From: Flavobacterium xinjiangense
Lineage (GTDB): Bacteria > Bacteroidota > Bacteroidia > Flavobacteriales > Flavobacteriaceae
NCBI RefSeq assembly: GCF_900142885.1
Contig: NZ_FRCL01000002.1
Span: forward strand, 310,001 to 374,000
Length of the DNA stretch: 64,000 nucleotides
Direction: 5' to 3'
Made by a program: the position numbers and the translations under genes. The notes beneath the pieces are model-generated. The model saw only the letters and a program-made list of their open reading frames with translations, was not told the DNA's origin and made no database searches. This document shows, in pieces, positions 36,016-45,161 of this stretch. Within the stretch, counting starts at the first letter, position 1, and the number at the start of each line of letters is the position of its first letter.

Positions 36016-36717
36016 ATGAGTGCAGCGGTAGTAAATACTTTATTAGAAAAAACAGCAAATTTCTCGATCGAGGAAACTTTGGCTTTTTTAGCTAACGAAT
36101 ACAAGTACAAAGTGGTTTTTTCGACTTCTTTTGGACAGGAAGACCAAGTGATTACTGCGTTAATTGCCAAAAGTAATTTGCCGATTACCATTTTTACTTT
36201 AGACACAGGAAGATTATTTCAAGAGACATATGATGTTTTTCACAAAACATTAAAGAAATATAAAAAAGAGATTAAAGTATGTTTCCCAGAAGCTACAGCG
36301 GTTGAAAACTTATTGCAAACAAAAGGTCCAAACAGCTTTTACGAATCAGTTGAAAATAGGAAAGAATGTTGTTTCATTCGCAAAGTGGCTCCATTGACTA
36401 AAGCATTAAAAGGCAATGAGATTTGGATTACCGGTTTACGAGCAGAACAATCGGAAAACAGAAATAACCTGGATTTATTTGAATACGATGCGCATTTTGA
36501 TATTGTCAAATTCAATCCATTGTTGAAATGGACTTTAGAAGAAGTTCAAAAATATATTGATGATAACAATGTGCCTCAAAACGCACTTCATAAACAAGGT
36601 TTTGTGAGTATAGGTTGTGCGCCATGTACCAGAGCCATTACACCTGGCGAGGATATCAGAGCGGGACGATGGTGGTGGGAGTCTAGTCATAAAGAATGCG
36701 GTTTGCACCAAAAGTAG
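36016..36717 (+). CDS. cysH: Phosphoadenylyl-/adenylyl-sulfate reductase (4Fe-4S type)
   Basis: A 233-residue PP-loop reductase that forms sulfite from APS or PAPS. The iron-sulfur ligands Cys118-Cys119 (RKECC) and Cys201/Cys204 (GCAPC) are present, and the catalytic Cys228 is in KECGLH near the C-terminus. The Cys-Cys/Cys-X2-Cys cluster is the mark of APS-using enzymes; no cysC kinase is seen in the operon, which agrees. It is the first gene of the sulfate-reduction operon. Confidence 0.93.
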   Translation: MSAAVVNTLLEKTANFSIEETLAFLANEYKYKVVFSTSFGQEDQVITALIAKSNLPITIFTLDTGRLFQETYDVFHKTLKKYKKEIKVCFPEATAVENLLQTKGPNSFYESVENRKECCFIRKVAPLTKALKGNEIWITGLRAEQSENRNNLDLFEYDAHFDIVKFNPLLKWTLEEVQKYIDDNNVPQNALHKQGFVSIGCAPCTRAITPGEDIRAGRWWWESSHKECGLHQK

Positions 36718-36792
36718 TTGTGAATTATAAATTATAAATGATTGTTGGAATCTTTAAATTTTTCAATCATTTAAATCTTTAAAATTAAAAAA

Positions 36793-37692
36793 ATGAGTTC
36801 AATATTAAAAACAAACGCATTAGAAAGCGAAGCGATATATATATTTAGAGAAGTAATTTCTCAATTTGACAAGCCTGTCTTACTTTTTTCAGGTGGAAAA
36901 GATTCAATTACATTGGTACGTTTAGCTCAAAAAGCATTCTTTCCCGCAAAGATTCCTTTTCCATTATTGCACGTTGATACCGGTCATAACTTTCCTGAAA
37001 CAATCGAATTTAGAGATAGATTGGTCGCTGAATTAGGATTAGAATTAATCGTTCGTAACGTACAAGACGCTATTGATGAAGGGAAAGTAGTAGAGGAGTC
37101 CGGAAAATACTCTAGTAGAAACAGTTTGCAAACCGTAACTCTCTTAGACGCTATTGAGGAATTCAAATTTGATGCTTGTATTGGTGGTGCCCGCAGGGAT
37201 GAAGAAAAAGCAAGAGCTAAAGAGCGTATTTTCTCTGTTCGTGATGATTTTGGTCAGTGGGACGAGAAAAACCAACGCCCGGAATTGTTTGATATTTTGA
37301 ATGGAAAAATTGAGAATGGTCAAAATGTTCGTGTTTTTCCAATTTCAAACTGGACAGAATTGGATGTTTGGAGTTATATCGAAGAAGAGCAAATTGAAAT
37401 TCCATCAATTTATTTTTCACATAAACGTAAAGTGTTCATAAGAGACGGTATGATTTGGTCACATTCTCCATTTGTATTTCAAGAAGAAGACGAAGAAATC
37501 GAAGAAAGAATTGTTCGTTTTAGAACCGTTGGAGATATGAGTTGTACCGCTGCCGTTGATTCTTATGCAGCAACTATTCAAGAAGTAGTTGGTGAAATTA
37601 GATCTTCAACCATTTCTGAAAGAGGTGCCAGAATTGATGACAAACGTTCTGAAGCCGCAATGGAAAAAAGAAAACAACAAGGGTACTTTTAG
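36793..37692 (+). CDS. cysD: Sulfate adenylyltransferase subunit 2
   Basis: A 299-residue PP-loop ATP-pyrophosphatase that forms APS from ATP and sulfate with CysN. LLFSGGKDSITLVRLAQKAF is the PP-loop; IGGARRDEEKARAKERIFSV and WTELDVWSYIEEEQIEIPSI are conserved. The C-terminal RTVGDMSCTAAV...SERGARIDDK is typical. It lies 75 bp after cysH. Confidence 0.96.
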   Translation: MSSILKTNALESEAIYIFREVISQFDKPVLLFSGGKDSITLVRLAQKAFFPAKIPFPLLHVDTGHNFPETIEFRDRLVAELGLELIVRNVQDAIDEGKVVEESGKYSSRNSLQTVTLLDAIEEFKFDACIGGARRDEEKARAKERIFSVRDDFGQWDEKNQRPELFDILNGKIENGQNVRVFPISNWTELDVWSYIEEEQIEIPSIYFSHKRKVFIRDGMIWSHSPFVFQEEDEEIEERIVRFRTVGDMSCTAAVDSYAATIQEVVGEIRSSTISERGARIDDKRSEAAMEKRKQQGYF

Positions 37693-37788
37693 AATACCAA
37701 TTGAAAGATTTAAGGATTTAAAAATTAAAAGATTTAAGTTAAGGAGTTTTTAAAACTTGAAACTTTAAACCTGAAACAAAGATATATA

Positions 37789-39033
37789 ATGGAAGTTTTA
37801 AAAATAGCAACAGCAGGAAGTGTAGATGACGGAAAAAGTACATTAATCGGAAGATTATTATACGATACAAAATCGTTGACTACTGATAAGATTGAAGCAA
37901 TAGAAAAAAGTAGCAAGCAAAAAGGATATGATTATTTAGATTTTTCTTTGGCTACTGACGGTTTGGTTGCCGAAAGAGAACAAGGAATCACGATAGATGT
38001 GGCTCACATTTATTTTTCAACAGCGAAAAAAAGTTACATCATTGCCGATACTCCAGGTCACGTAGAATATACACGTAACATGGTTACAGGAGCTTCAACT
38101 TCACAAGTATCAATTATATTGATTGATGCCAGAAAAGGAGTTATTGAGCAAACCTATAGACACTTTTTTATCAATAATTTATTGCGTGTCAAAGAAGTGA
38201 TTGTTGCGGTAAACAAAATGGATTTAGTTGATTATTCAGAAGAAGTATACAATAAAATCAAAGCTGATTTTCAGGCACTAAATGCAAAAAGTACGTTCAA
38301 AGAACAGACGGTTAGTTACATTCCGCTAAGTGCTATCAATGGTGGAAATGTAGTGGACAAATCAGAAAATATGCCGTGGTACAACGGGCAGACGGTTTTG
38401 GAACATTTAGAAGCTTTAGAGCCAAAAGATGTATATGAAAAAGGAAAAGCGCGTTTCCCTGTTCAAACCGTTATCCGACCAAAAACGGAGGAATACCATG
38501 ACTTTAGAGGGTACGCTGGGAAATTATACGGCGATAATATTAAAGTAGGTGATGCAGTAACCGTTCTTCCATCTTTGACAGAATCTAAAGTGACCAACAT
38601 TCACTTTTTCGATAAAAAATACGATGAAGCTACTGCGGGTTCTTCGATTACAATCGAATTAGAAAATGATATTAATGTGACCAGAGGTGATATGATTGTA
38701 AAATCGGATGAGCTTCCTAGAATCGAAAAAGATATTAATACCACTATTTGTTGGATGGACAGCAAAAAGTTAGTTCCGGGAACAAAATATTTGATTCAAC
38801 ACAATACCAATAGGGTTTTGGCAAAAATTGAAAGTGTGAAAAACGTAATCGCAACCGATTATTCTGGAGTTACTCCAGCGACTCAATTGGCTATTAACGA
38901 AATAGGAGAAGTAAATATTAAATTAAGTAAAGCTATTTATTTTGATGCCTATAATGACAATAAATCAAACGGCGCTTTTATTTTAATAGATACAGCAACC
39001 AATACAACTGCAGGAGTTGGTTTTATAAACTAA
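37789..39033 (+). CDS. cysN: Sulfate adenylyltransferase subunit 1 (GTPase)
   Basis: A 414-residue EF-Tu-like GTPase that powers APS synthesis by CysD. G1 is AGSVDDGKSTLIGRLLYD (9-26), G2 is EREQGITIDVAH, G3 is DTPGHVEYTRNM and G4 is NKMDLVDY. Shorter than the E. coli protein, and it lacks a fused APS kinase domain, in line with the APS-type reductase of this operon. Confidence 0.95.
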   Translation: MEVLKIATAGSVDDGKSTLIGRLLYDTKSLTTDKIEAIEKSSKQKGYDYLDFSLATDGLVAEREQGITIDVAHIYFSTAKKSYIIADTPGHVEYTRNMVTGASTSQVSIILIDARKGVIEQTYRHFFINNLLRVKEVIVAVNKMDLVDYSEEVYNKIKADFQALNAKSTFKEQTVSYIPLSAINGGNVVDKSENMPWYNGQTVLEHLEALEPKDVYEKGKARFPVQTVIRPKTEEYHDFRGYAGKLYGDNIKVGDAVTVLPSLTESKVTNIHFFDKKYDEATAGSSITIELENDINVTRGDMIVKSDELPRIEKDINTTICWMDSKKLVPGTKYLIQHNTNRVLAKIESVKNVIATDYSGVTPATQLAINEIGEVNIKLSKAIYFDAYNDNKSNGAFILIDTATNTTAGVGFIN

Positions 39034-39063
39034 ACCTAGCTTTTGCTAAAAAAATAACTACAG

Positions 39064-41154
39064 ATGCAAAGTTTTAGAACCGAAATAGAAGACCCGATTG
39101 TCCAAAAAGACATCATCGATTTAGAAAGAAAAATTGCTTTATTCCGTGATGGAAAAATTGATGATGAACGTTTCCGTAGCCTTCGTTTGGCGAGAGGAGT
39201 TTACGGTCAGCGTCAGGAAGGCGTACAAATGATTCGTATTAAATTGCCTTTTGGTAAAGTGACCAGCGAACAATTGTTGCGTATTACTAAAGTTTCTGAT
39301 GAATATTCAACTGGACGTTTGCACATTACAACGCGCCAGGATATCCAGATTCACTACGTAAGTTTGGACAAAACGCCACAACTTTGGGCTGAACTGGAAA
39401 AAGATGATGTTACACTTCGTGAAGCTTGCGGGAACACCGTAAGAAATATTACGGCGAGCGAAACAGCAGGAATCGATTTAGAGGAACCTTTTGATGTATC
39501 GCCTTATGCACATGCTATGTTTCAGTTTTTCTTAAGAAATCCAGTTTGTCAGGAAATGGGGCGTAAATTCAAAATTTCATTTTCGTCTTCTGATAAAGAT
39601 ACGGCATTGAGTTATTTGCATGATTTAGGATTTATTCCAAGAATTGTAAATGGCGAAAGAGGATTTAAAGTAATGTTAGGCGGAGGATTGGGTTCTCAGC
39701 CGCATCACGCCGAATTATTGTCGGAATTTATTCCGGTAAACCAAATTATTCCTACAACCGAAGGCGTTTTGAGAATTTTTGATCGCTATGGCGAAAGAGC
39801 GAAACGTTTGAAAGCTCGTATGAAATTCTTAATCAAAGATATTGGTAGAGATGAATTTTTAAAATTGGTTGATGAAGAAAAAAAAGCATTGTCTCACCAA
39901 ACAGTTGAAATAGATACAACAGCTTTTGATGCTGAAATTCCAGCACCTTTACAGGAAGCTCCAAAAGTAGTAATCGAAGACACAGCTGCTTTCGAAGCTT
40001 GGAAAAAATCAAATGTAATCGCGCAAAAACAAGCCGGTTATGTAGCGATTGGAATCAAAGTTTTATTGGGGGATTTTTATACTGATAAAGCGAGATTATT
40101 GGCTGATTTGATTAAAAATTATGCAGCCAATGAATTGCGTTTTTCTTTGAGACAGGATATTTTAATTCGTCACGTAAAAGAAGAAAATTTGCCTTTTTTC
40201 TACCAAGAATTAGCCAAATTAGATTTTGTGGCTCTTGGTTACAATACCATTTCAGATATTACGGCTTGTCCGGGAACAGATACCTGTAATTTAGGAATCG
40301 CGAGCAGCACCGGAATCGCAGTAGAACTAGAAAGAGTTTTAGAAACAGAATATCCACAATACAGCAATAATCAGGAAATCACGATTAAAATCAGTGGTTG
40401 TATGAATGCTTGTGGACAACACAATATGGCCGAAATTGGTTTCCAGGGAATGTCTATCAATTCAGGAAAATTAGTCGCGCCAGCGTTACAAGTATTATTA
40501 GGTGGAGGAAATTTAGGAAACGGATCAGGAAGATTTTCTGATAAAGTTATCAAAATTCCAAGTAGAAGAGGACCTGATGCATTGCGTTTCATCTTAAATG
40601 ATTTTGAAGCGAACGGAAACGGAGAATCATTCTTGAATTATTATGATGCTAAAGGGGAGAAATATTTCTACGAATTTTTGAAACCATTAGCGGATTTAAC
40701 TAATCTTACCGAAGCTGATTTTATTGATTGGGGAAATGCTGATAACTATGTAAAAGCTGTTGGAGTAGGAGAATGCGCCGGTGTAGTAATTGATTTAGTC
40801 GCTACTTTGATATTTGAGGCTAAGGATAAAATGACTTTTGCTCAAGAAGCTTTGGAAGAAGGAAAATGGGCAGATGCAATTTATTTAGCGTATGCTGGAT
40901 TTGTAAATGGTGCTAAAGCATTGTTACTTGCTGAAAACCAAAAAACAAATCACCATGCAGGAATTATCGATTTATTTGATACCGTTTTTGTCGAAAGTAA
41001 TAAAATCGAGTTGGATTCGACTTTCAAAGAGTTAGTTTATCAAATTAAAGAAAACGAACCTTCCCAAGCGTTTGCGCAAAAATACATTCAAGAAGGGATT
41101 GCCTTTTTTGATAAAATAGAAAAATATAGAGCAAAAGATTTAGCTGATGCATAA
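39064..41154 (+). CDS. Sulfite reductase hemoprotein with C-terminal HEPN-like domain
   Basis: A 696-residue protein. Residues 1-545 are a nitrite/sulfite reductase with two ferredoxin-like half-domains (QIHYVSLDKTPQLWAELEKD) and the siroheme/4Fe-4S ligands Cys402/Cys408 (CPGTDTC) and Cys446/Cys450 (GCMNAC). It reduces sulfite to sulfide with six electrons. The last about 145 residues (from AVGVGECAGVVIDL, with GKWADAIYLAYAGFVNGAKALL and NHHAGIIDLF) are helical and HEPN-like, an unusual partner for this enzyme. No R-X4-6-H nuclease motif is evident. Its stop overlaps cobA by 8 bp. Confidence 0.9.
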   Translation: MQSFRTEIEDPIVQKDIIDLERKIALFRDGKIDDERFRSLRLARGVYGQRQEGVQMIRIKLPFGKVTSEQLLRITKVSDEYSTGRLHITTRQDIQIHYVSLDKTPQLWAELEKDDVTLREACGNTVRNITASETAGIDLEEPFDVSPYAHAMFQFFLRNPVCQEMGRKFKISFSSSDKDTALSYLHDLGFIPRIVNGERGFKVMLGGGLGSQPHHAELLSEFIPVNQIIPTTEGVLRIFDRYGERAKRLKARMKFLIKDIGRDEFLKLVDEEKKALSHQTVEIDTTAFDAEIPAPLQEAPKVVIEDTAAFEAWKKSNVIAQKQAGYVAIGIKVLLGDFYTDKARLLADLIKNYAANELRFSLRQDILIRHVKEENLPFFYQELAKLDFVALGYNTISDITACPGTDTCNLGIASSTGIAVELERVLETEYPQYSNNQEITIKISGCMNACGQHNMAEIGFQGMSINSGKLVAPALQVLLGGGNLGNGSGRFSDKVIKIPSRRGPDALRFILNDFEANGNGESFLNYYDAKGEKYFYEFLKPLADLTNLTEADFIDWGNADNYVKAVGVGECAGVVIDLVATLIFEAKDKMTFAQEALEEGKWADAIYLAYAGFVNGAKALLLAENQKTNHHAGIIDLFDTVFVESNKIELDSTFKELVYQIKENEPSQAFAQKYIQEGIAFFDKIEKYRAKDLADA

Positions 41155-41941
41155 TACAATACAACCAAAAGTAACTTTAGTAGGAGCTGGTCCAGGCGAC
41201 CCGGATTTGCTTACGCTAAAAGGAGCAAAAGCACTGGCTGAAGCGAACGTGGTTTTGTACGATGCCTTGGCTAATGAAGAACTTTTGTCCTATGCTCCTA
41301 AAAATGCATTGAAAATATTTGTTGGAAAGAGAAAAGGAAGTCATGCCTATACTCAAGAAGAAATCAATCAATTAATTGTAGATAACGCACTTACTTACGG
41401 TCATGTGGTGCGATTAAAAGGTGGAGATCCATTTATCTTTGGAAGAGGGAGTGAAGAAATAGAATTCGTAGAAAGCTTTGGAATTCCTACATTTGTGGTT
41501 CCTGGGATTTCCTCATCTATTGCAGTTCCCGCTTACCAAGGCATTTCATTGACAAAAAGAGGTGTTTCTGAAAGTTTTTGGGTAATTACCGGTACGACTT
41601 CAGCACGGGAATTATCTGCCGATGTGGCTCTGGCAGCGCAATCTACAGCGACAGTTGTTATTTTGATGGGGATGAGTAAATTGGAAGAAATTGTGGCTTT
41701 GTTTCAAAAGGAATCCAAAGGAGAAACGCCCGTAGCGATTATTCAAAACGGAACAACTCCAGAGGAAAAAGTAGGGATTGGGACAATAAACACAATCCAA
41801 AGAGTGGTAGCAGAGCACAATTTAAGTTCTCCGGCGATAATCGTTATTGGAGAAGTAGTAGGAGATAGTAAGAAAAGGGTAGGTTTTTATAGAGAATTAA
41901 AATCAAACCATAATAAAGTACTGGTGTATGGAAAGGAATGA
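41147..41941 (+). CDS. cobA: Uroporphyrinogen-III C-methyltransferase
   Basis: A 264-residue SAM-dependent enzyme that makes precorrin-2 on the way to siroheme. VTLVGAGPGDPDLLTLKGAK, VRLKGGDPFIFGRGSEE, VPGISSSIAVPAYQGISLT and TVVILMGMSKLEEI are diagnostic. Overlaps both neighbours (8 and 14 bp), so translation is probably coupled with the siroheme enzyme upstream that needs it. It uses SAM, linking it to methionine supply. Confidence 0.95.
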   Translation: MHNTIQPKVTLVGAGPGDPDLLTLKGAKALAEANVVLYDALANEELLSYAPKNALKIFVGKRKGSHAYTQEEINQLIVDNALTYGHVVRLKGGDPFIFGRGSEEIEFVESFGIPTFVVPGISSSIAVPAYQGISLTKRGVSESFWVITGTTSARELSADVALAAQSTATVVILMGMSKLEEIVALFQKESKGETPVAIIQNGTTPEEKVGIGTINTIQRVVAEHNLSSPAIIVIGEVVGDSKKRVGFYRELKSNHNKVLVYGKE

Positions 41942-42509
41942 GTTATATCCGATATTTTTAAAATTACAGCAACTCAATGTGCTTATCGTAGGAGGAGGAA
42001 ATGTGGGTTTAGAAAAATTATCGTTTATGCTAAAATCCAGTCCAAATGCCAATGTTGAGGTCGTGGCACCAAAATTTTTACCGGAACTGGGAGTGTTGGT
42101 GGAAAAGCATCCTTCAGTAAAACTGACGAAAGCCAAGTTCAAGAAAAAAATGTTGAAGAAACGGCACATGGTGATAGCCTGTACCGATAATTTGAAAGTT
42201 AATAAAAAGGTATTTGATCTGTCACGAAAAAGATACTTGATTTGCAACATAGCCGATACGCCAGATTTATGCGATTATTATTTAGGTGGAATTGTAACTA
42301 AGGGAAATGTAAAAATTGCGATTTCTACAAACGGGAAATCACCAACAACTGCCAAAAGATTACGCGAGTTTTTCGAAGAAATAATTCCGGACGATATTAA
42401 TAAAATGGTTGAAAATCTAAATGAATATCGCAAAACACTGAAAGGAAATTTCGAAGAAAAAGTTCAAAAAATGAATGAAATTACTGAAGCATTAAAAAAT
42501 AAAGAATAA
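41928..42509 (+). CDS. Precorrin-2 dehydrogenase / sirohydrochlorin ferrochelatase (Met8-like)
   Basis: A 193-residue protein matching the N-terminal half of CysG or yeast Met8. LNVLIVGGGNVGLEKLSFML is the NAD-binding loop, and NIADTPDLCDYYLGGIVTKG with STNGKSPTTAKRLREFFEE is the catalytic region. It oxidises precorrin-2 and inserts iron to finish siroheme. Together with CobA it covers the whole branch, so the operon makes both sulfite reductase and its cofactor. Confidence 0.92.
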   Translation: MERNELYPIFLKLQQLNVLIVGGGNVGLEKLSFMLKSSPNANVEVVAPKFLPELGVLVEKHPSVKLTKAKFKKKMLKKRHMVIACTDNLKVNKKVFDLSRKRYLICNIADTPDLCDYYLGGIVTKGNVKIAISTNGKSPTTAKRLREFFEEIIPDDINKMVENLNEYRKTLKGNFEEKVQKMNEITEALKNKE

Positions 42510-42621
42510 AAGAGCCAATAAGTAACGAATGATATTTATCATTTTAAGTAGTAAAAACCAATCGTTAATTTGCAGTAAAATAGTTTAGCATAATTACATT
42601 ACACATATAAAGAATAAAAAA

Positions 42622-43674
42622 ATGGTTAAAACAGACATATTAATTATAGGAGCCGGACCAACAGGTTTATTTGCAGTTTTTGAAGCAGGATTGTTAAAGC
42701 TAAAATGTCATATTTTAGACGCATTACCTCAGGCGGGCGGGCAATTATCTGAATTGTATCCAAAAAAACCTATTTATGATATTCCAGGTTTTCCGGAAGT
42801 ATTAGCAGGTGATTTGGTAGATAACTTAATGGAGCAAATAAAGCAGTTTGAGCCCGGTTTTACACTTGGAGAACGTGCAGAAACTATAGCTAAACAAGAG
42901 GACGGAAGTTTTATTGTGACCTCAAATAAAGGAAAGAAATTTCACGCTTCGGTTGTAGCAATTGCTGGTGGTTTAGGAAGTTTTGAGCCTAGAAAACCAC
43001 TAATCGAAGATATCGAATTTTACGAAGATAAAGGTGTAAAATATTTCATCAAGAACCCGGAGAAATTCAGAGACAAAAGAGTAGTTATTGCAGGAGGAGG
43101 AGACTCTGCTTTAGACTGGAGTATATTCCTTTCTAATATTGCTTCCGAAGTGACTTTGATTCACCGAAGAAACGAATTTAGAGGCGCTTTAGATTCTGTA
43201 GAAAAAGTCCAAGAATTAAAAGATTCAGGAAAAATAAGAATGATCACACCCGCAGAAGTTGTTGGTTTAAACGGTGCCGAACATCTAGAATCAATCGATA
43301 TTGAAGAAAATGGCGCGCACAGAACCATTCCAACTGATTATTTCATTCCTCTTTTTGGATTAACGCCAAAATTAGGTCCAATAGGAGACTGGGGATTAGA
43401 CATTGAAAAAAATGCGATCAAAGTAAATAATGCGTTGGATTATCAAACAAACATTCCGGGAATTTTCGCTATTGGGGATGTAAATACCTATCCAGGAAAA
43501 TTAAAATTGATACTATGTGGATTCCACGAGGCGACATTAATGTGCCAGGCAGCCTACCAAATCATCAATCCGGGAAAAAAATATGTGTTGAAATATACTA
43601 CAGTTTCTGGTGTTGACGGATTTGACGGAACCCGTAAGGAAGCTCCAAAAGCGGTGGTAAAAGCCATAGTATAA
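42622..43674 (+). CDS. Ferredoxin-NADP+ reductase, thioredoxin-reductase-like type
   Basis: A 350-residue FAD/NAD(P) oxidoreductase. FAD site IIGAGPTGLFAVFEAGLLKL, NADP site VVIAGGGDSALDWSIFLSN, and GIFAIGDVNTYPGKLKLILC. It lacks the CxxC of thioredoxin reductase, fitting type-2 FNR. In this operon it probably feeds electrons through ferredoxin to the sulfite reductase. It lies 112 bp after the Met8-like gene. Confidence 0.88.
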   Translation: MVKTDILIIGAGPTGLFAVFEAGLLKLKCHILDALPQAGGQLSELYPKKPIYDIPGFPEVLAGDLVDNLMEQIKQFEPGFTLGERAETIAKQEDGSFIVTSNKGKKFHASVVAIAGGLGSFEPRKPLIEDIEFYEDKGVKYFIKNPEKFRDKRVVIAGGGDSALDWSIFLSNIASEVTLIHRRNEFRGALDSVEKVQELKDSGKIRMITPAEVVGLNGAEHLESIDIEENGAHRTIPTDYFIPLFGLTPKLGPIGDWGLDIEKNAIKVNNALDYQTNIPGIFAIGDVNTYPGKLKLILCGFHEATLMCQAAYQIINPGKKYVLKYTTVSGVDGFDGTRKEAPKAVVKAIV

Positions 43675-43689
43675 AACTAGTAAAAAAAT

Positions 43690-43721
43690 ATAGCGTTAAT
43701 GCTTGCAAGTATTAACGCTAT
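43690..43721. promoter_or_regulatory. 32-bp near-perfect palindrome over the metH promoter
   Basis: ATAGCGTTAAT and its complement ATTAACGCTAT flank GCTTGCAAGT, itself almost palindromic, so the entire 32 bp pairs with one G-T mismatch and no loop. It contains the TTG of the metH promoter -33 box (43703-43705) near its centre and could be a repressor site. It may also end the FNR transcript, but no T-run follows. Confidence 0.55.
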
Positions 43722-43733
43722 GTCTTTACTTTG
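43703..43733 (+). promoter_or_regulatory. Promoter of the metH operon (TTG-N20-TTACTTTG)
   Basis: TTG (43703-43705), a 20-bp spacer and TTACTTTG (43726-43733). Same spacing and same one-base departure from TAnnTTTG as the metX promoter. Confidence 0.55.
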
Positions 43734-43756
43734 CAGTGTTCATATATTTATTGAAA

Positions 43757-43872
43757 GTTATCACGAAAGGCGGAGGGAAAGACCCAATGAAACCTTAGCA
43801 ACCCTTTATCTTTAAAGAAGGTGCTACATTCTACTTTATGCTGAATTTATTTCAGTATCTAAGATAGATAAC
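43757..43872 (+). ncRNA. SAM-I riboswitch upstream of metH
   Basis: P1 GTTATC/GATAAC (43757-43762 with 43867-43872). Core GAGGGAAAGACCCAATGAAA, CCTTAGCAACC, AAGGTGCTACATTCTACTT and a P4 hairpin ATGCTGAA/TTTCAGTAT. All SAM-I conserved blocks are present. No obvious terminator follows within 60 nt, so the expression platform is unclear. Confidence 0.95.
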
Positions 43873-43954
43873 ACAAGAATACTTCCTCAGTATTTCTCAA
43901 ACCTTTTCTTGACAACATATCGATATTTTGACTACTGAATTAATTTCAGTATCA

Positions 43955-44086
43955 GGAGCGAATGATTGGCGTTTTTTCGCCATCAATCTTCCCGCTTTCC
44001 GCTATATCTTTTTTTATTTTACCCTGTCAGGGTTCAAAACCCTGACAGGGTAAAATAAAAAAAGTATACCGCTGCAATCGGGGCTA
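43955..44086 (+). repeat. Structured dispersed repeat, copy E (27-bp perfect stem) in the metH leader
   Basis: The left end GGAGCGAATGATTGGCG folds with CGCCATCAATC, then CTTCCCGCTTTCCGCTATATC leads into a perfect 27-bp stem (44008-44034 with 44038-44064, loop CAA) and the right end ACCGCTGCAATCGGGGCTA. Basal pairing CCCG/CGGG. The stem contains the inner inverted repeat ACCCTGTCAGGGTT/AACCCTGACAGGGT. It occupies the space between the SAM aptamer and the metH start codon. Confidence 0.82.
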
Positions 44087-44154
44087 AAGAGTAAAAATTT
44101 GTGTTTTTTTTGGTTTTATTTCAAGCATCAAAACAACAACAATAAAAAAATAAA

Positions 44155-45156
44155 ATGTCAAGTATTCAAGAAGCCATTAAAAAAAACATACTCATACTCG
44201 ATGGAGCTATGGGAACGATGTTACAACGTTACAATTTTTCGGAAGAAGATTTTCGTGGAGAGCGTTTCAAAGATTTTCCGCATTCCTTAAAAGGAAATAA
44301 CGATTTATTGTCACTTACACAACCGCAAGCTATCAAAGCAGTTCATGCAGCTTATTTTGAGGCGGGTGCAGATATCGTTGAAACCAATACGTTCTCAGGA
44401 ACCACGATTGGTATGGCGGATTATTATTTGGAAGAATACGTTTATGAACTCAACTACGAATCGGCAAAAATCGCCCGTGAAGTAGCCGATGAATTTACTG
44501 CCAAAAATCCGGATAAACCTCGTTTTGTAGCAGGTTCAATAGGACCAACAAATAGAACGGCGAGTATGTCACCAGATGTAAACGACCCAGGTTACAGAGC
44601 CGTAACTTTTGATGATTTGCGTATTGCTTACAAACAACAAGTAGAAGCCTTAATGGACGGCGGTTGTGATTTACTTTTGGTGGAAACTATTTTCGACACT
44701 TTAAATGCCAAAGCAGCACTTTTTGCCATTGAAGAAGTCAAAGACGAGCGTAATATCGATATTCCAATTATGGTTTCAGGAACAATTACCGATGCTTCAG
44801 GAAGAACACTTTCAGGACAAACAGTAGAAGCTTTTTTGGTTTCGGTTTCGCACATTCCATTGTTAAGTGTAGGATTCAATTGTGCTCTGGGTGCTGATTT
44901 ATTAAAACCATATTTGCAAACCTTATCACAAAACACTTCTTTCAACGTGTCCGCACATCCTAATGCAGGATTGCCAAACGCATTTGGAGAGTACGATGAA
45001 ACGCCCGAACAGATGCAAGCATTCATCAAAGAATATTTAGACGATAATTTAGTAAATATCATAGGTGGTTGTTGCGGAACAACACCAGAACATATTAAGT
45101 TGATTGCTGATATCGCTAAGGAATATAAACCTAGAGTATCAACAGCAACAATGTAA
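44155..45156 (+). CDS. metH: Methionine synthase, homocysteine-binding module (split MetH N-part)
   Basis: A 333-residue homocysteine S-methyltransferase domain. [20 protein letters not shown] starts it; the zinc ligands Cys243 (VGFNCALG) and Cys306-Cys307 ([11 protein letters not shown]) are all present. It lacks the folate, cobalamin and activation domains, which are in the next gene 81 bp downstream. The two together equal E. coli MetH in length (333 + 892 residues), so the enzyme is split at the first inter-domain linker. Confidence 0.93.
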   Translation: MSSIQEAIKKNILILDGAMGTMLQRYNFSEEDFRGERFKDFPHSLKGNNDLLSLTQPQAIKAVHAAYFEAGADIVETNTFSGTTIGMADYYLEEYVYELNYESAKIAREVADEFTAKNPDKPRFVAGSIGPTNRTASMSPDVNDPGYRAVTFDDLRIAYKQQVEALMDGGCDLLLVETIFDTLNAKAALFAIEEVKDERNIDIPIMVSGTITDASGRTLSGQTVEAFLVSVSHIPLLSVGFNCALGADLLKPYLQTLSQNTSFNVSAHPNAGLPNAFGEYDETPEQMQAFIKEYLDDNLVNIIGGCCGTTPEHIKLIADIAKEYKPRVSTATM

Positions 45157-45161
45157 CGAAG

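Noticed and set aside
37693..37788. Repeated AAGATTTAAG-like units between cysD and cysN as direct repeats or iterons
   Set aside because: They are irregular and AT-rich, as is common in spacers of this genome; no constant spacing or symmetry.
40720..41154. HEPN domain as a toxin or defence module
   Set aside because: It is in frame with sulfite reductase, inside a biosynthetic operon, without the nuclease motif and without an antitoxin neighbour.
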